Shown: in pieces, positions 33,546 through 46,500 of the stretch
How the letters are laid out: each line of letters starts with the position of its first letter
Position numbering within the stretch: the first letter of the stretch is position 1
NCBI GenBank assembly: GCA_037013685.1
Contig: CM072919.1
Location: 30,673,935-30,737,934, forward strand
DNA: 64,000 bases
Direction of reading: 5' to 3'
Source: Acridotheres tristis
Lineage: Eukaryota > Chordata > Aves > Passeriformes > Sturnidae
The notes under the pieces: model-generated
Told to the model about the DNA's origin: nothing
Seen by the model: only the letters and a program-made list of their open reading frames with translations
The model's database searches: none
Program-made: the position numbers and the translations under genes

Positions 33546-36500
33546 GTAAGTAAAAAGGCTGAAGTCTCAAAATATAGAGTAAGTATATGTTTGCTTTCCT
33601 TTTCTTCATTTTCATGGCCATGTCTCAACAGACCTTCTTCAGTGGAAATATTTTTGGAAAATGTAAAGTTTCAACATATGACACTTAAAATTAATCCAAT
33701 ATTCCTATCCTGTGTTGGGAATTCAAGTGAAATTACACACTGTCTGAAAATAGTTAATGAAAACTGATGAATGATACAGAAATGTGAGAAGCCAGTCCCA
33801 CGTGTGGAATGCTGTGCTCAGTTCAAACTTCTGAAGGATTTTGAAAGTTATCTTCTGTTTGGGCCCACAGCCTTTTCTGTCTGTGACTTGTTTTTTTGTT
33901 AAAATACACTGCATATTAACTTTTATATGTAATTCTGATCTCTGAAGAATAATGCTTGAGAACAGCTCCATGTGGTGTGTAAATGTAATAATTTTAATTA
34001 TAGATGTACAATTTATATGATTCTAAGTAATTTTGTCATTCATTGTCAATCCTTGAAATACACGGCTCTCCTCATCCATTTGCCTTTTGCTATGCAATGA
34101 TTTTGAAAGTTTATAACAAAATTTTTGAAAGAGGATTTTAGCAGGGTAACTGCTTAGGTAGTGAGCTAGTTCAGGGAGGAAGTAAAGACAGTTTGGCAGC
34201 AGCTGTCAGATAAAGGAAAGTGGTTTTAAGTCAGAGTGAAAAGAGAGTATTTGACAAGGGAGAACTGAACTACCGTGCTAGCTGTTCTGAATAGCTGAAA
34301 GAAAATCTTTGTACAGTTTACCTGTGTTGTGATATGTTGTCCTGTTGTGAACTAGCCTGATTAGGTGGCCAGAATTTCAGAGAAAACTCTATGTAGGTGA
34401 TGTATGTACAGCTGTACCCACATACAAACATTCGGTCACTATACATATGATTAGAAATTCACAATGTAATTGAAAATTTCATGGGTTTGCTAAGTAATGA
34501 CTCTGTATGAGAGAAGCTATTTAAGACAATTTTAACTGAGAAGTTAACTACGGGAAAATCAGCACTTCATAGTTTAAATACAAAGAAAATGTTAGTATTT
34601 TCTCTTTCTATCTATTTATCTTTAGGCGATACTAGACACTGGATCTATTAACTCTCAAGCCGCTGTAGAGAATGAAGGAAGCTGATGTTTCTCTGTGCGT
34701 TTGTATTTTTAATGAGAAAAACAAGAAAACAAAAAACCAAACAAACTCCCCCCAAAACCAAGTGGGAAGCTTTTTGTGGTAGCTCCACTGTTTTGCGGTA
34801 GCTCCCCATACATAAATAATTAGCTTTTGTCTAATATCTGCACTGGTTGTTTATTGGGTTTGTAATTTTGGGGTTCTTTTTAAATTGCTGCCAGTGCACT
34901 AGTTACTCATGTCTGTAGATGGCAGTCAAATCTTTTCAGCACATTGTTCAGAAACTTGCTCTTCCAAGGCTGTGCCTGTTTTGTAGTTGCTCACAACAGT
35001 TCATTTCTCTGTCAGTGATGGGGAATGGCAATTCACAACATTCAACCTTCATTTCATGCTTGGTGTGTCCAGGGTTGCCAGCATTAATGGAGCATTTGTA
35101 AAGCATTCAAGAGTGGATGTTTCACCATGTGTTTTGTGGAGCTCATTGGAAAAACATAAAAGCCTAGATATTTGTAAGACACTTTTTATTCCTTTCAAGC
35201 ATAAGTTCATGTAACATACCCTAAATGCAAGAAGGAAAAAATTGCTGGGTTGAGATTTTCAGTTTTGGAGTAAATTTAGGTGAATTTTTGAGTGTTCAAA
35301 AAAATTAAAGTAATAGGAGAACATACTTCACAGTGTCTCAATATTGTTATACTAGTCAATAAAATTATTATTTTCAGAGCTATTAACCTAGATTACGATC
35401 TTAATACTACCGTGTATTACTACGGGCTACCATGTTTGCCTGAGAATTCCAGGCAGAATGAATGAATAAGCACTTTATACATGGCTTGTTTGTATATACT
35501 CAGCTTGATGCATCTTGTCGGCATTAAATTTCATGGGCCATTTCCTCAGCACATGCTAAGTATTACAAATTATATGAATGTATGCTAAATTCTCTGTTTA
35601 GACTTTTTGTGAGTACACTGTTGAGCTGCTTTGCCTACATGCAGTAGCCACTTCTCTGGAATATTTGAACATTCATAGTCTACTGATAGCAATTACCTTG
35701 TACAAATGGCCTTCCATTCTTATGGCCAGCAAAGCAAAATTAAACTCTAGTCAAATAGAAAAAAAGAGACGTAGGAGAAACTGTGTCATCCTACTCAAAC
35801 AAAAAACTAGTGTTTTCTAATTTATCCTGACCTCAAGCTTCTTATACACTATTATGATGCACTTAGCATCACCATCACTGCAATAACTACCAAACTGCCA
35901 GGCCAAGCTGCTACTACCACTGACTTTGATGGAAATGCATGATGAAGAATTATACTTGCTCTGTTTAAATATTTGAAAATTGTGTTATTCAACCTGAGCA
36001 GAAATACAAACTACATGTCAGTTACATGTTTTAAGAAGCATACCATCTTCTTTTTAAAAAATCATTAAATTGTTAAACATTTATTTAAAAATTATAAACT
36101 GCAACCTTGGCAGAATTGTTGCTTTATTATTTTGACTCTTTCAGATTTGGACAATTCTGCCAGAAGATAAAGTTTAAAGATGTGGTAAAATCTCCAAGAG
36201 ATGATGAAGGAGCAGGATATGAATGAATGAATGAATGATCATAGAGCCTGTATCTTCTGCCATCCTATGAAAGTGAAACCTTTACAGAAACAGTGAAATG
36301 GTGTTTTTGCTGTACTGTTTTAGTCTTAACTCTTCTCTTACAAAATAAGGAAATTGTTATTTTCCCCTACACATAAACAAAGCCCAACAGAAACTTACCT
36401 ATATACCTGGATAGGGGAAGCTTGCAAAGTGTGTTCCAAAATGAGGTGTCTAGAGTGATTCTCTGTACCATCCACCAGAGGCAACTTGTGACAATGAGTG

Positions 36501-37844
36501 ACTGAGTGCCTGCCTGATTTCTCTACTGCCTGGCAGTAGAGAAGTTTTGATTTTAATTCAGTCTTCCCTTATGGTAAGCCTGAGCCTTTTAGTTAGCTGC
36601 TGGGAAATCCTAAAGGACTTTTGATGAAGAAGCTGGAAAGTACGGAGTCTCATGAAACTCCAGGTCCATATAAAAAATGAAACTTCTATGTAAGAGGAAA
36701 CAACAAATATTCTTATGTTTTACTTTAAAGTTAGAGCCCAGTTTCCCAGAGTGAGGGAATTTGTCTTTGAGGAAAACTAGGCCTGAGATTTCCTTGCTGT
36801 AACCTGAGAGTAGCAAATAATGCTGATGAGATGTCAACAATGCTTACTCATAAGATTTGAGAGGACACAGAGGAAACATAAAAGAATTGTACACAGTGAT
36901 CCAGAGCTGGTGCACAGTTTAGAAATTTGGCTCCATGCTAATGCATTTTGTCCTGTTTTATAATGTGAAATATTTCAGTAAGAATTATGAGTGGTATATA
37001 GTCTTCTTCCACCCTTCATGTCAGTGTTCCTGTCTTTGGGATAATAAACTCTAACATTTCTAATTTATAGAAGGAAAGATTCTACAGATGTCACTAAGAA
37101 TGAAAGTGGAAAAGATTTTCACTTCTATTGGAGTATTGGAATGCACAGCTAGCTGAGACACTTGCTGGGTATGTCAGAAGGGAAAGGTGTGTCAGTAAAA
37201 ATGTTCTTGTGGGTAAGCTTCTTTCACCAGTTCCCTGCATAACATTTGTATGATCACAGTAAATAAATTTTATTTACTTCAAAACAGTCATGCTGTTCCA
37301 GAGGATAAAATGTATTTTCCCAGTTCTACTGAAAACATGGTCCCCTATAATACAGCAGGCAGTGACTCCTGGAGTCACGCCTATTTTCTTTGTTACCTTT
37401 GCAAGAATTAGGACCTAACCCTTTTCTCCAGGGACTATTTTATTAGGTTTCAAACTGACTTATTAAATTACTTACTAGTTGATTTCAATAATTCCCACCA
37501 AGTCAGAGCACAGTTCACAGAGCTTCTTTCAGAAGCAGTTTCAATCTAATAGTAAGTAGAACTATTTGGGAATTGGATTTAAATAAAAGACAATTTCAGA
37601 GTGGACTAAGGTAAATCGAATGCTTTTATAGCAAAGCAATACATTTTACAGTCAATGAGGATTTGTTGGCCAATCTCTATTACTCTAAGTTTCTATTTTT
37701 GAGTCCACAATATCAAAGAAGAATCAGTCAAAGTTGGAGCTAATCAGAGATTTTTAGTAGAAGAGATTGTAATCTATATCAAAATTTCAATGACTTTTTA
37801 AATTGTATACATTGATCATGTATATGTGCAGACATTTTAAAGAT
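33546..37844 (+). other. ADGRV1: Large ADGRV1 intron, first part
   Basis: AT-rich sequence with no recognised transposon. It contains one possible in-frame terminal exon (34626-34685, reported as a finding) and a short GAATGAATGAATGAATG run near 36221-36238. Open frames at 34919-35214 and elsewhere show no family resemblance and no matching splice context. Confidence 0.7.
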
Positions 37845-37860
37845 GATGGATGGATGGATG

Positions 37861-37920
<60 letters not shown>
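37845..37920. repeat. Tetranucleotide microsatellite (GATG)4(GATA)15
   Basis: Four uninterrupted GATG units at 37845-37860 pass directly into fifteen perfect GATA units at 37861-37920. The uninterrupted array suggests a length-variable locus. Confidence 0.98.
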
Positions 37921-40060
37921 TCAAGTGTCCTCAGTTAGATAAGGTGTATGAATCTGAGAGTCAGGAAATCCTTACCTGGAGAAGTGGGGTACCCAATCAT
38001 TAGAATATATATTATGCACAATTAAACAGTGAGGAAGGACTGCTGCCATAGAACAACAGCAGATCATTCATTACCTGATCACCCGGATTTCTTGTCAGGA
38101 GCTGGCTACTCTCAGAACTCCTTATTGCAGAATATTTCCCTTTTCTCCAGCAGAGGAAGTCAATTTGCCTGTGAGTTCCATAAAGCGCCAAGTTGCCCCA
38201 GCTCCAAGAGATTTGATGTGATAATGCCGTCTGCAGATAGAGCTAAAACTCCGACAAAAGTAAAAGGCTCTGGAAATGCTCTAAGAGTTTATCTTTATGG
38301 TCTCAGTCTAGGGAATGTGGAGATGTACAACCAGCTGAAAAACCTGTATCCCATGGAGGAGGGGTAGTGGTCATGGCGAGGTAAATTAGTATAAGAAATA
38401 AATTGAAACTATTCAAGTTAAAATTTATTTTATTTGTTTTCATCTGCCAACACAGGATTTTGGTCTTTTGCTAATAATCTAGCACTATAGAAGTACACGA
38501 ATATTTTTACTTTTGCTGCTTGTATGGATTTTACTTCTACCATTCTTGTTCATTTTTCTCATGTTGAACCTCATGTAGTGTTATGAACAAGCTGTTAGAT
38601 TTTTAAAGATTATCTCCTAGGTTTGCCAAAACTCAGCTATATGAGCAATACTATAACATATGTTGGAATGCTGCTACATTACCTCACGCCTCCTGTCCTC
38701 ACTACAAATAATCAAATGTTCTGTTTATTGCTGTAAAGTATAAGAATATGAGATTTCTATCAGCTAATGCCTTCCAGCTCTTTTTCATTATACTCTACTT
38801 TCTCCCAACATCACAAGCAGTTGAGGACCACACACACAGAGGAACAGATAGAAATTTTCCCAGGTTGCCTATTCACTGCTGTTCTTGGTGACTTACTGTA
38901 AAGCAGTTTATATTGCTGCCTCTCTCTATTTCATGCTTCATTGTCATTTTTCAACTCTTTCTCCCATTTTCTGCCTCTTTTCTTCATCTGCTTTTGTCCT
39001 ATACTCTCATGTGTGCCATTCTGCTTTAATAAAAAAAGTCATTTTCTATTACTTCTTATTAGCAAATCTCTTGTTGCTCTTTTCCCTGCTGAAGACTTTC
39101 CTCAAACCTGCCTTGATGGAGAGGGAAGCAGCAGTTGCTGCTACCCATAAATCCAGGCTGTAGCAACATCTGTGCTGTGTTAATAGGAAGTTTCCAAAAC
39201 GTTCTTAATTTAGCTTATCTTTTGGAGGAAAAAGTCTATAGGGTTTTATGAACCCTAACACTTCGATCGTTTTCCTTTACAGCTAATTAAAATGCTACTA
39301 AACAGTGGATCTTTAAGTTCTGTTCTTTTTCCACTACTGTCACTTTGCTTGCTCCACATGCAAGAAAGTTTTAAAGGGGTCTTTCTTCCCATTTTTGACA
39401 GTTTTCTCATTAGCTACTTCATAACTTTAAGGCAGCTAATGTTCCATACAAAGTAGATTCACAAGTCCTTTTCAGGACTTAATTGGATTATTTGTACATA
39501 TGTAGCCAGAGCCTGACCTTGCCAGATTCAAATGGCAAGTTTAGTTTTAAGTGTACTGGGGTTCTGATTACTTTTGAAAATACCTAAATGTTATTTTCAT
39601 AAATACCAGCTTACTAATGATTGTGGTTATCTATGGTTAAATGCTTTTTAATAATGCTTTATTTAATCGTGCTTAATGCTTAAATAATTTGTGATAGTTT
39701 AGTTGATAGACTGTGGTTGAATTTTATATGCTGGTAGATCTGATTTTTTTCCCATGGTCATTTTTGGCACAGGTCTGTACCCTGTTGGTACAGAAGGTGC
39801 ATTTTGAAAATGACATTATAGAGATTTATAAGAATTAAACAGGTTATAACATGACAGACTTTTAAACTTTTTTATTTTTATTTTTAAGATATGTCATTCT
39901 TTTTAAAATATAATTTAAAAGAAAGACACTAATACTAATGTAGATCTGATTAGATTCTGAAAAATTGTCATGAAAATCTTAAATGCTTGGAATGACTGTG
40001 AATAATCATTGAAATGATTAACAAAGAGTTTTGGGTGTATATTAGTGTGGACACACACAT
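37921..40060 (+). other. ADGRV1: ADGRV1 intron continued
   Basis: No recognised transposon. It holds a 112-codon open frame at 38029-38367 that starts at a non-ATG codon and matches nothing I know (see findings). Otherwise AT-rich. Confidence 0.65.
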
Positions 40061-40430
40061 TTAGAGAGCTAGGAAATTGCAGCTTGGCAATTCCTTTCAG
40101 GCCTGGATTTCTCCTGTCTCTCAGGTCCATTCCCAGGCTGACAAGCTGACTACAGCTTCAGTTAAGGGAGGCGGTCTCCCAGAATGATAACTTGGTAAAA
40201 AACAGAAGGGAATTCGTAATAAAGATTAACACCTTGTGTCTTTCCCATGGGACATCCCGACATGCTGTCCCAGGGGATGTTTGTCCCAATGAACTACTGT
40301 CCTGTCCTAGCTGCACATTAGTAGTAACACACTTTAAATATGGGATGTCCGTACAATAAAGTTGGCCTTTTTTCCCCAAAAGAGGTCCGTGTGTGTTGCT
40401 GTTTTTTCTCTCTCTTTGCAGCGCAGTAAC
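40060..40430 (+). mobile_element. Possible LTR remnant, sense orientation
   Basis: A compact block has the layout of an avian retroviral LTR end: a TATA-like CTTTAAATATGGG at 40331-40343, ACAATAAAGTTGG (poly(A) signal AATAAA at 40355-40360), then TTTTTTCCCC, AGAGGTCCGTGTGTGTTGCTG and a pyrimidine run ending TTTGCA at about 40422. The close spacing of TATA and AATAAA is typical of avian LTRs. Boundaries and target duplication are not visible, so this is tentative. Being in sense, its AATAAA could act as a cryptic poly(A) site for ADGRV1. Confidence 0.45.
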
Positions 40431-40559
40431 CACATATTAGCCAGAGGGAGAAACCAGAAGCATATCACTTATAGGTTCACATGCCAAAAAAAACCCAAAC
40501 TGTGTTCAGTCATGAATAAATGTTTAGAAAACCAGGATGCTGTATTTCTATGCTTCCAT

Positions 40560-40560
<1 letters not shown>

Positions 40561-40590
<30 letters not shown>
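40561..40590. repeat. Poly(A) run (A23 G A6)
   Basis: Twenty-three A residues at 40561-40583, a G, then more A. No retroposed gene sequence is evident immediately upstream. Confidence 0.95.
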
Positions 40591-43500
40591 ACGGGAAGCT
40601 TTTTTTGAGCAAAGCTAGATGAATGAATAGAAATCAACTAAGCACAAGGCATGTGCATAATTAGAAATTAACTTCTATGGTTGAAACATTTGCTGGGAAT
40701 AGTAGAATTTTCTGTCAGTGTCAGAGACCAGAGATGGGAAAAAGTGTACAGGAGATAATTAACTACATTGTTTTACTTCACAGCTGAAATGGGATAGGAA
40801 TCTTCCCTTAGTCAATAACTGTGGATCAGCTGGCAAGAAGTAGCTTGGAAAGCACAGGAATTCACAGTCCAAAGATTGTCTGTCTGTGAGTAAACAAACA
40901 GAATTGAGTCAAGTGAATACCTAGCATCTCATTTACCCAGGGATGCAAAATGTTTATTTCACTCAAAGGATAAATATTCTGATGAAAATTGTTAGCCCTT
41001 TCTCCCTGTCCCCCCAGTATTTATCCCTGGTCCTTGAAGTATCCAGAGACATGCATTTTATTGTGTCCTGCAGTAGTTTTGGACAGACACTGCTCCAGTC
41101 TGTGATGTGGTAGAGAGTTAGATCTTCCATGCAGTTTAAGCACAGGTCTTCCACCATTACATAGAAGCAGCTGGGAAACAAGGGTCATACAAATGTTTTC
41201 ACTGTCTTATTTAAGGTTAAGTGGCACCTCTTTATGGAATCTTTTAGGCTTCTTGTGCTCTATGGTATCAGGATTCAAAATCAGGAAAACTCAACCTTGA
41301 AATAATTTGTGATTTTGAGACCAAAAAGAAAAGAAATTCACAAACAATAACTGCAATAACTGGAGCTTTGCTTTGCGATAGGTGGCCTTTTATTTCTTTT
41401 ATTTTTTTTTCACTGTTTCCACAGTGAGAAAAAAGTTGGGAAGAGAAGAATCAAGTAGGCATACAATATGAACACATCTCATGAAGATGCATCAGTCATC
41501 TAAATCTAATGTACAGAAGTTGTTTTTTTTTTACTTCCCACCACCTCTTTCATAGGTCTGCTTGAGTCAGCACAACATAAATGAAAGACAGAGAAATATA
41601 TAACTGAAAAGTACAGCTGCAGACCTGTGTGTTCTATGTAAATTCATAATTAAAATTGGCTCATAGTTACTGCTATTTGTTACTTCTGAAGTATTTTTAA
41701 AATATTGCAAATTATGCTTGAGTATAATCTGTGATCAAGATACAGCAGTGTCCTTACAGACTATTGGAGACAGTTACATGAACATTTTCAAAAGGTCTCC
41801 ATGGGAGATCAAAACCAGAGCTCTATAACAAAATCTGTCCTCATGTTTAATTGTGCTCTTCAGTTGTCACAGATCCTTGCAGCCACTCACCTTTGAGCAG
41901 AGTTTTGGATAGATGAGTGATTAATGTGTTCCTACACCCTCATCTGAATGTTTGCCAAGTCATTAACTTATAGTGATATATAGCACCTACCTTGGCATGG
42001 GATGGGTTAAAGCAATATCCATATATTAATCTTTATATTTTGTATAAACTTGTACCTTGCCTTTAACTTTATGCAGACTGATAGTTGGCATTAATATTTT
42101 GCAGCTCATTACTAACTTCTAGCTGTGATCAGATGTGATGGCAACTAACCTTGTCAGTATAATTATTAGTCTGGGCATCTCAGCTTCCTACCTTTGAAGA
42201 AAAAAGCTTTCAGGCTATATTTGATAGTAAATGCTAGCTATTGTTAAATATGTTTTATTAATATCAGACTAATTTCTTAAAGCATTGTGTAAATGTGGTT
42301 TCACTGGAAAAGGAATGAAATAGAAGCAGAGAAGGAAGTTGAATGAAAAGACTTAGACTTTCACCATGTGATTAGTAAGTCTTAAGCATTAGCTCTTCAG
42401 CCACCTTCTGTGTTATAAAATTATTTACATTAGTGATCAAAAGGTCACAGTTATCTTACTCCAATAAGACAGAAATTTATGAAATGTTTCTCTCTAATAC
42501 GTTCTTGGGTTTTTTTCTGTATTGGTTTAAAATGTAGCTAGTTTTGACACCTTTAGGATTTAGATTGTATTCTGTCTTTATTCTGTGCCTGTATGCTCAG
42601 TACTGCAAAATGATAAAATCAAAGGCTAACTTGCTCTTAATTGGAATAACAGATCACTCCTGACATATGAAGCAAGTGCTTATTTTCTCCTTGGAAGAAT
42701 GAGTGGAAAACTGGTCTTTTTATCACAAGTACAAATAAGAAGTTACTCCTTAGTAATCCAGTAATAGATGCAGACTAAGCCTGTGTCTGAGCTTGACTGG
42801 CTCTGGCTGGAAGCAGAAGTCCCTGGGAAAGGCCCACCAAACTCCATTCTCTTGTTGCCTGGAGGATTTTCCTTCAGATTTTTAATGAACTTTTACTAAG
42901 CTTAGTCTAGTTTAGACATCCAGAAAGTATGCTTTGCAGAATAATAAGATGTGGTGAGATGTCTCTGAAGATAGCTGTTCCCAGCTTTTTGTTCTGAAAT
43001 TCTTCTGCAATGTGTGACATTCATCCACACACACAGAGCTGGCAGTTTTCACACAACGGTGTATTTCACAACATTTGCGGAAGCTGTAGATCATTCAGCT
43101 TTATTTTTTTTTAAATTTTCATATGTAGACCATTCACTTTTGGAGGAGGAAACACAGCATATCAGTTATCCAATATAACCTCTCTGTCCAAAGACATCTA
43201 TCTCTCTATGCTCCAGCTTTCACAAGTGTCCTTATTGGCAAGTCTCCTTATTAAGCTTCACTCCAGGAAAAACCATCTTCAAAAGATACTTTGTGTGAAA
43301 TGCTGAGATTCACAGGTATTATTAGTGAGTTTGATAAATGTCAGATTCCAGTAGATAAGTCTGTTTATCAAAGGAAAAAAGGAGCACTTTTTTTTTCTAA
43401 CCTCTTGAATTACTGACATGGTATCTTCAAAATGTTGCAATATTTTACAGGATTCTGCTAACATTTAGCTCTGTATAACATAACAGTTGTTCCCTTTTCA

Positions 43501-44803
43501 AAGTTGCTGCCTGATTACTTAATATAGCTCTACTGGAAACATTTTTTTAAAGCAAAACCAAATAAATGAATTTATTTCTCAGTGGTACATTGCCCCTGTT
43601 CATAGTTTTATATGGGTTCCTCACTTGCAGCTTTACTAGTTTATGAAGTGTTGTATTATTTGTGATGCTTACAATATACTAGACACTATAAATAGAAAAT
43701 TGAAGAAAAGAACTGACCAGAAGTATTTTTAGTGTAAAGAATTTCCTTTTGCATTTGCTCCATCCTGCCTGACCTATCCTGCATCCATTTCCTGCCTGAA
43801 ATTTCCACTGAACACTCTATCATATTACTCTTTCAAAATATTCAAAGTGTTTGGGGGGCTGCTGATTGAGATACAAACACAGCATATTACTCCAGCTTTT
43901 GAAGTAATCACTTGCCATGAGTGATGAAATGTAAGTGTTGTAGCTTCACTTAGTTTATTTCATAATCCTGCACAAGAATCACCCACAAGAAGTTGTAGCC
44001 ATGATCTCCTGACATGCTACATAATCCTAGGCAGGTCTGTTGCTTGGCAAATCTGATATACCACATAACTTGAGTCAAACACTGAGAGGACACCAAACTA
44101 TAAAAAATAATTGCTTTGTAAGACTTCATTTGTACTGTCCTGATTTTGAGCTGTAAAGAATTGAAGGATTTGTAGTTATTATAGATAGCTTTCAACCAAG
44201 CTTTCAACCAAGATGAAATATTATGATTTCAAAACATGTGCCTTTATTTAAGGGGAGAGAAGCACAATTTTTTAATGGTATTGAAATTCTATGGAATAAA
44301 ATAAATTGATAGATTCCTTGTAATTTAATTTTCAGCATTTTTGCTCTGAAGCAAATGGAGTTGGGATGTTATCTCAACTCAGGCTTGTCATTCTGCTTCC
44401 TAATATTCTTTCATGCTAACTTGTCAACACTTTCAACTAAGCACTGTACCTTATTTACTTCAAATGAAAGAAACAAATTCATGAGGTTAAGAATATGTTC
44501 TTGTTTGATAACTACCAAGTAGTGTGCTTTAAATAATCTAGTAAATGATGAGCTGCCATTTATCCATTAATTAAGTGTGTTTTCCTAAGACAGAATGAAA
44601 TAGATGGATTAACTGTGGTGCGTTGCCCAAAATAAGTTATTTCCTAGGACATACTGTTGAACATAATTTTTAATGTAGCCAATGCTTTCTAACTAAGATT
44701 TGCAAAGCTTTGTGTAGTAACATTCTATGACAGACAGAACTATTCAGGAAAGTCAAGTGTCACTGATAAATTAGAAATATTAGAAATTCATCTCAGACTA
44801 AAG
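40591..44803 (+). other. ADGRV1: ADGRV1 intron continued
   Basis: AT-rich unique-looking sequence. A 12-bp tandem duplication (CTTTCAACCAAG twice) lies at 44189-44212. No gene or transposon was recognised. Confidence 0.7.
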
Positions 44804-44863
44804 TTTTTTTTCCCCCCTTCCTTTCTTTCCTCTCCCTTTCCTTTTTCCCCTCCTTGCTTTCCC
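44804..44863 (+). repeat. Polypyrimidine tract (60 bp)
   Basis: Almost pure T/C on the + strand, ending TTTCCCAG, which makes a strong-looking 3' splice site. The sequence after it shows no receptor homology, so I treat it as low complexity. Confidence 0.9.
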
Positions 44864-45317
44864 AGCAAGACTTCCCTGCACATCAGGCTGAAATCTGGAG
44901 ACTCAAATGTTTTTCCTGTAATTTGCTTTTGGCCTCAGTTCAGCTGTGTGGTCAGTTCCATAGCATGATGGCCCTTTCTTTGTCTGTCACAACCCATTGG
45001 GCTAATAGCAGTTGCTACTCTCTCAGATGGTACAGAATTTCTAAAACTAATTGTGACTTTTCAGCAAGTCTAGAAGTCTGTTAATAAAAAGTTCTGCAGA
45101 ATCTACTTTATCATTGGAAAAAGAAAAAAATAAAAGCATGTCCTTTCCCTTCCTCGAGGTATTGAGGTTTTTTCCTCAGTAAATCCAGGGAAAGAACCTG
45201 GTATTTGTTTATCTTAGAGGTTTAGAGGTTAGTAGTTTGTGTTTCCTTGTTTTCTTTCAGACTTTGTTGTTGCTATAGGTCATCATAGACCCTAGTGAGT
45301 CTCAATTCACTCTGGAT

Positions 45318-46051
45318 TGTCCTGGTATGAAAAGACAGGTGTGCTAGGGAAAGCAGGGCCTTCCCTCGAAATGGAGCTAATAAATCTCTCCCTCTGAATT
45401 AGTATAATTTTGAAATTAAGGGGCTCTCAGGCAAAGATATGGGGATAGGAATAACATTTCTTTACTAGTATGTATAGCAAGGCAAACAAAACAACAGCTG
45501 TGGAATTAACAACAAAAAGAACAGGAACCCAGTTCCAGTCCTCCTGACTGTGAGCCCTTTCTCTTGGGGTGCAGTTACCATCACGGCTGGCAGTGAGCAC
45601 TGGCAGGCTCCCGGTGGACAGGGCAGATGTGACGATCCCTGCACAGCTATAGGGGTGCTGGGGGTGATGGCAGCCGCGTCCCAGATGGGAAGGGGATAGA
45701 GGGGAGGTGAGACGCTTGGAAAACAGCAAGCTGAGGCAGGAGGATGTCCAAGCAGAGGTGCTGGGTCCAGCAACAGAAGAGGCAACTCCCGGCGTTGGGA
45801 TGGTGGGAGGTGTAGCAACGACCTTTCTCCTCTGAAGCCAAAGGCGAGTGAGCCAGCAACTGCCCCCCACCCTCCTTTACCTCCTTCCAATCCCTTTCCC
45901 CCCACCCCACCCTCCGAGAGAAACTCCCAAAAAACCATGCAGGCTCTCCCTTCCCCGTCTCAAGGTCTCAAGGACCTAGCCATCAGTGCTCCTTAGCATG
46001 TCAATGGGAAAAAATTCCACAGGTGGAGAGGAAAGGAAAAACCAACCCCCA
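45318..46051 (-). mobile_element. ERV LTR, family A copy 1, antisense, no intact target duplication
   Basis: On + it starts TGTCCTGGTATGAAAAGACAGG, then has a CAAAGATATGGGGATAGGAATAAC block, AACAACAGCTGTGGAATTAAC, a G/C-rich middle (45540-45960) and an end at ACCAACCCCCA. The LTR at 60431-61152 has the same order and the same start, so the two are one family. The left flank is TGGAT, and no matching copy is present on the right, so the insertion is old or its end has changed. Overlapping open frames of 147 and 157 codons on the minus strand reflect its high GC content, not genes. Confidence 0.75.
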
Positions 46052-46420
46052 AGAGGGAATGGGAAGCTAGTTCCCCTGTAAGATAAGATTGTCATACATT
46101 TTTTCCTTGTCTTTATTTGTTATTCAAGTTTTCACATTTCTGTACAAAATCATGAAAGTTGTAACTCCATGCATCTTGTCAGTGAGCCACTTCTCTTTCT
46201 ATGCATTTACTGGTGTTTATTCTACCAAAAAAAAAAAAAAAGGGAAAAAAAAAAAAAGTCTGAAATTTCCTTCTCTTAAGTTTTTTGGTCCAGTGCTTAG
46301 AAACATTTCAGGTGACTTAAGGAGGACTATGAACAGAGAGTTCCAAATATAGCTGCTGAGTAGGTATGCATTAGGGTAGAAATTAACTGGCCATTAATAG
46401 CTAAATCACAGCACAGAATA
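46052..46420 (+). other. ADGRV1: ADGRV1 intron continued, with A-tracts
   Basis: Contains two A-tracts separated by GGG at 46227-46257. Otherwise no recognised content. Confidence 0.75.
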
Positions 46421-46500
46421 AAAGAATTATTAGGATAAGCGGACCTCTAGAGATCATGTAGTCCAACTCCTTGCTCAATGCTCCCCATTCAAATGAGAGA
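46410..46500 (-). mobile_element. CR1 3' tail fragment, antisense
   Basis: CACAGCACAGAATAAAAG followed by GATAAGCGGACCTCTAGAGA and TCATGTAGTCCAACTCC match the reversed 3' end of CR1 (GAATCACAGAAT..., GGGACCTCTGGAGATCATC..., AGTCCAACCC). It is about 90 bp. Confidence 0.65.

Noticed and set aside
44866..45084. Possible next ADGRV1 exon after the polypyrimidine tract
   Set aside because: The acceptor looks strong and the phase is 0, but the translation lacks the expected TM2-TM3 sequence and continues to a stop without a donor. Treated as chance.
45427..45938. 147- and 157-codon minus-strand frames
   Set aside because: Both lie inside a GC-rich LTR shared with the copy at 60431; length is explained by base composition.
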